Assembly: GCF_040438885.1 (NCBI RefSeq)
Contig: NZ_CP159218.1
Coordinates: 1,178,001 to 1,242,000, forward strand
Source of the DNA: Nakamurella sp. A5-74
GTDB taxonomy: Bacteria; Actinomycetota; Actinomycetes; Mycobacteriales; Nakamurellaceae
Length of the DNA stretch: 64,000 nucleotides
Direction of reading: 5' to 3'
Position numbers and translations under genes: made by a program
Part shown: in pieces, positions 62,611 through 64,000 of the stretch
How positions within the stretch are numbered: the stretch's first letter is position 1
How the letters are laid out: the number at the start of each line of letters is the position of its first letter
The notes under the pieces: model-generated
Databases searched by the model: none
Seen by the model: the letters and a program-made list of their open reading frames with translations, nothing else
Told to the model about the DNA's origin: nothing

Positions 62611-62697
62611 GGTGGTCTGGTGCCGGAGTCAGGGGGGGCCTGGGTCGGTCAGCCTGGGCCGGCTGAGCTGCCGGTGCCCGTCACGGCATGGGGGAGC

Positions 62698-63408
62698 TCA
62701 CGGACGGCGAGCCATGAGATACCCCTGCGGCACCTTCTGCTGGCCTGTCGGCTCCCGCTCGATCCGGGTCGTCACCTCGAAACCGCTGCGCTGCAGCAAC
62801 TCCGCGACCACCTGCACCGGTCGCCGCCAACTGTGCAGCGAGATGTCGTGGCCGTACCCGCGTTGCAGATGACGCACCTCGTCGCCGACCTGGAAGGCGA
62901 GGATCACCCCACCACCGGGGGCGAGCACCCGTCGGAACTCCTCGAACACCTCGGGAAGCAGATCGGTGGGCGTGTGGATGATCGAGTACCAGGCGATCAC
63001 GCCGCCGACCGAAGCGTCCTCCAGCGGCAGTGCGAGCAGCGAACCCACGCCGAACTGCACCTCGGGATGCCGGGACCGGGCCTGCCGCACCATCTCGCCG
63101 GAGAGGTCGAAACCGAGGACGGTGGCGCCGAGCGCGTGGACGAATCCCGCGATGTGGCCGGGACCGCAGCCCAGGTCGACGACCGGCCGGCCGGTCGGGA
63201 GCTCCTCGGTGAACGCCGTGAGCAGCGCGCGATCCAAGGCCAGGTCGTCGAGCATCGGCTCGACCAGGTCGGCGTAGTCGGCTGCGACCCGGTCGTACGC
63301 GCTGCTCACCTCCGCAGTGACCTGCGGGCCGGTGGTCGGCCACGACAGTGCGCGCTCGGCGTACACGGGCTGCTGCTGCGGGGCGACGGCGAGGCTCGGA
63401 CGATTCAT
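62698..63408 (-). CDS. Class I SAM-dependent methyltransferase
   Basis: 236 residues. Motif I is VVDLGCGPGHIAGF near 75-88, with acidic GFDLSGEMVRQAR after it. Motif III region is GSLLALPLEDASVGGVIAWYSIIHTP near 119-144, then EEFRRVLAPGGGVILAF. Small-molecule type; the substrate is unknown. It starts 7 nt after TACCGT. It is convergent with cds1 across the tandem array. Confidence 0.9.
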   Translation of the reverse strand: MNRPSLAVAPQQQPVYAERALSWPTTGPQVTAEVSSAYDRVAADYADLVEPMLDDLALDRALLTAFTEELPTGRPVVDLGCGPGHIAGFVHALGATVLGFDLSGEMVRQARSRHPEVQFGVGSLLALPLEDASVGGVIAWYSIIHTPTDLLPEVFEEFRRVLAPGGGVILAFQVGDEVRHLQRGYGHDISLHSWRRPVQVVAELLQRSGFEVTTRIEREPTGQQKVPQGYLMARRP

Positions 63409-63415
63409 GCAGGGG

Positions 63416-63421
63416 ACGGTA
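63416..63421 (-). promoter_or_regulatory. -10 hexamer of the methyltransferase gene
   Basis: TACCGT, 7 nt, then ATG at 63408 on the minus strand. Confidence 0.45.
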
Positions 63422-63524
63422 CGGCCGGCCTCCGACAGTCAGCGGGAACGGCGCCACCACAGCTCACACTGTTCGAGCGAGAGAGGGACGCGCGAGTCGG
63501 GATCCCGTCCGGTCAGGGCACACC

Positions 63525-63956
63525 TCAGGCGCCCGGATAGTCGCCGAACGACCAGAGATTGCCCTCCGGGTCGCGCACCATGATCTCGCGGCCACCGTAG
63601 TCGGTGTCGGCGAGCGGTCGCACGATCTCGCCGCCCAGCTCGGGGATCGCCGCAGCGATCCGCTCCGCGACCAGTTCAGGGTGCGCCGTCACGACGTACC
63701 CGCTGGAGGTTCCCGGTTCGGGACTCCACTCCTTGTCGGGCGAGTGGCTGCCCAGCATCACCGCGCCGTGGCCCTCCGGCCAGTTCAGCTGGGCGTGGGC
63801 GACGAGGTCGCCGTCGTCGTAGCGGGCGGTGAGTTCGAACCCGAAGGCCCGCACGTAGAAGTCGATCAGCGCAGGGGCGTCGCGGGCCTGCAGGGTGGCG
63901 AACACGGTTGGGTTCGGCCGGCTACCCGGTGTCTGCTGCTCGGGGGATGTGCTCAT
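63525..63956 (-). CDS. VOC-family (glyoxalase/bleomycin-resistance fold) protein
   Basis: 143 residues. One pair of beta-alpha-beta-beta-beta units: NPTVFATLQARDAPALIDFYVRAFGFELTARYDDGD near 15-50, and a C-terminal REIMVRDPEGNLWSFGDY with the metal-ligand-type Glu of the DPEGN motif. This is the PhnB/YdeF-like subgroup often annotated as glyoxalase. Function is unknown; it could be a dioxygenase, a resistance protein or an isomerase. The remaining 44 bp of the window hold no feature. Confidence 0.9.
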   Translation of the reverse strand: MSTSPEQQTPGSRPNPTVFATLQARDAPALIDFYVRAFGFELTARYDDGDLVAHAQLNWPEGHGAVMLGSHSPDKEWSPEPGTSSGYVVTAHPELVAERIAAAIPELGGEIVRPLADTDYGGREIMVRDPEGNLWSFGDYPGA

Positions 63957-64000
63957 GGGGTCGAGTCTGGTTGCCCGCCATGCCCGCCGTCTTGAAGATT

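Overview
The window is high-GC, densely coded DNA from an actinobacterium. Evidence for this: Lsr2, CarD, BldC, Rex, DisA-RadA, a Cds1-like desulfhydrase, LpqE, the 33-residue ribosomal protein bS22 and a system II (ResB/CcsB) cytochrome c pathway. Several blocks match, from memory, the Mycobacterium tuberculosis neighbourhoods Rv3581c-Rv3584 (ispF-ispD-carD-lpqE), Rv0500-Rv0505c (proC, an excisionase-like HTH protein, bS22, a galE2-like gene, an acyltransferase, a serB1-like gene), Rv0508 and Rv0525-Rv0531. A Nakamurella/Frankia-grade genus is a reasonable guess, not proven. No rRNA, tRNA, CRISPR array or intact insertion sequence was seen.

Layout. 1-345: end of a secreted NlpC/P60 peptidase. 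501-907: lsr2 and its terminator. 990-4399: five translationally coupled genes (divergent Lgt-like integral membrane enzyme, two paralogous small membrane proteins, a Cys-rich radical SAM protein of the MJ0619/tetraether-synthase type, another small membrane protein). This is the most interesting unit. 4713-7341: clpC with a strong terminator, then the 3' remnant of an ABC ATPase gene. 7637-12043: secreted SGNH esterase, mutY, a Thr/Pro-rich anchored protein, formaldehyde dehydrogenase. 12300-14841: radA-disA. 14953-25460: two giant secreted GH92 alpha-mannosidases behind a sigma70-like promoter. 25804-28598: lpqE, carD and a fused ispDF. 28703-33472: a small secreted protein, DUF1905 and DinB proteins, an ECF sigma factor, an MFS exporter and proC. 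33729-42295: bS22 block, lipid-related genes (SDR-like, acyltransferase, DUF2071), methyltransferase, LLM oxidoreductase, HAD phosphatase and a degenerate acyl-CoA-ligase-like protein. 42352-47252: Na+/H+ antiporter, pdxR and pdxST (de novo PLP synthesis and its regulator, with a repeat-type operator). 47371-53852: aldo-keto reductase, MFS, glutaredoxin-like protein, rex, hemD (hemA, hemC and hemB are absent from this spot), two membrane proteins. 53857-58745: histidine phosphatase, TlpA, CcdA, ResB and CcsB, a cytochrome c maturation operon. 58863-61998: small membrane protein, bldC, Lrp/AsnC regulator, DUF4229 protein, Cds1-like enzyme. 62031-62610: six-copy 103-bp tandem array. 62698-63956: methyltransferase and VOC-family protein.

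A second theme is transcriptional. At least a dozen genes have a TANNNT hexamer exactly 6-7 nt before the start codon and no Shine-Dalgarno sequence, which is the arrangement expected for leaderless mRNAs. This fixed several start-codon choices (radA, disA, mutY, the LLM oxidoreductase). Genes inside operons instead use ATGA/GTGA overlaps.
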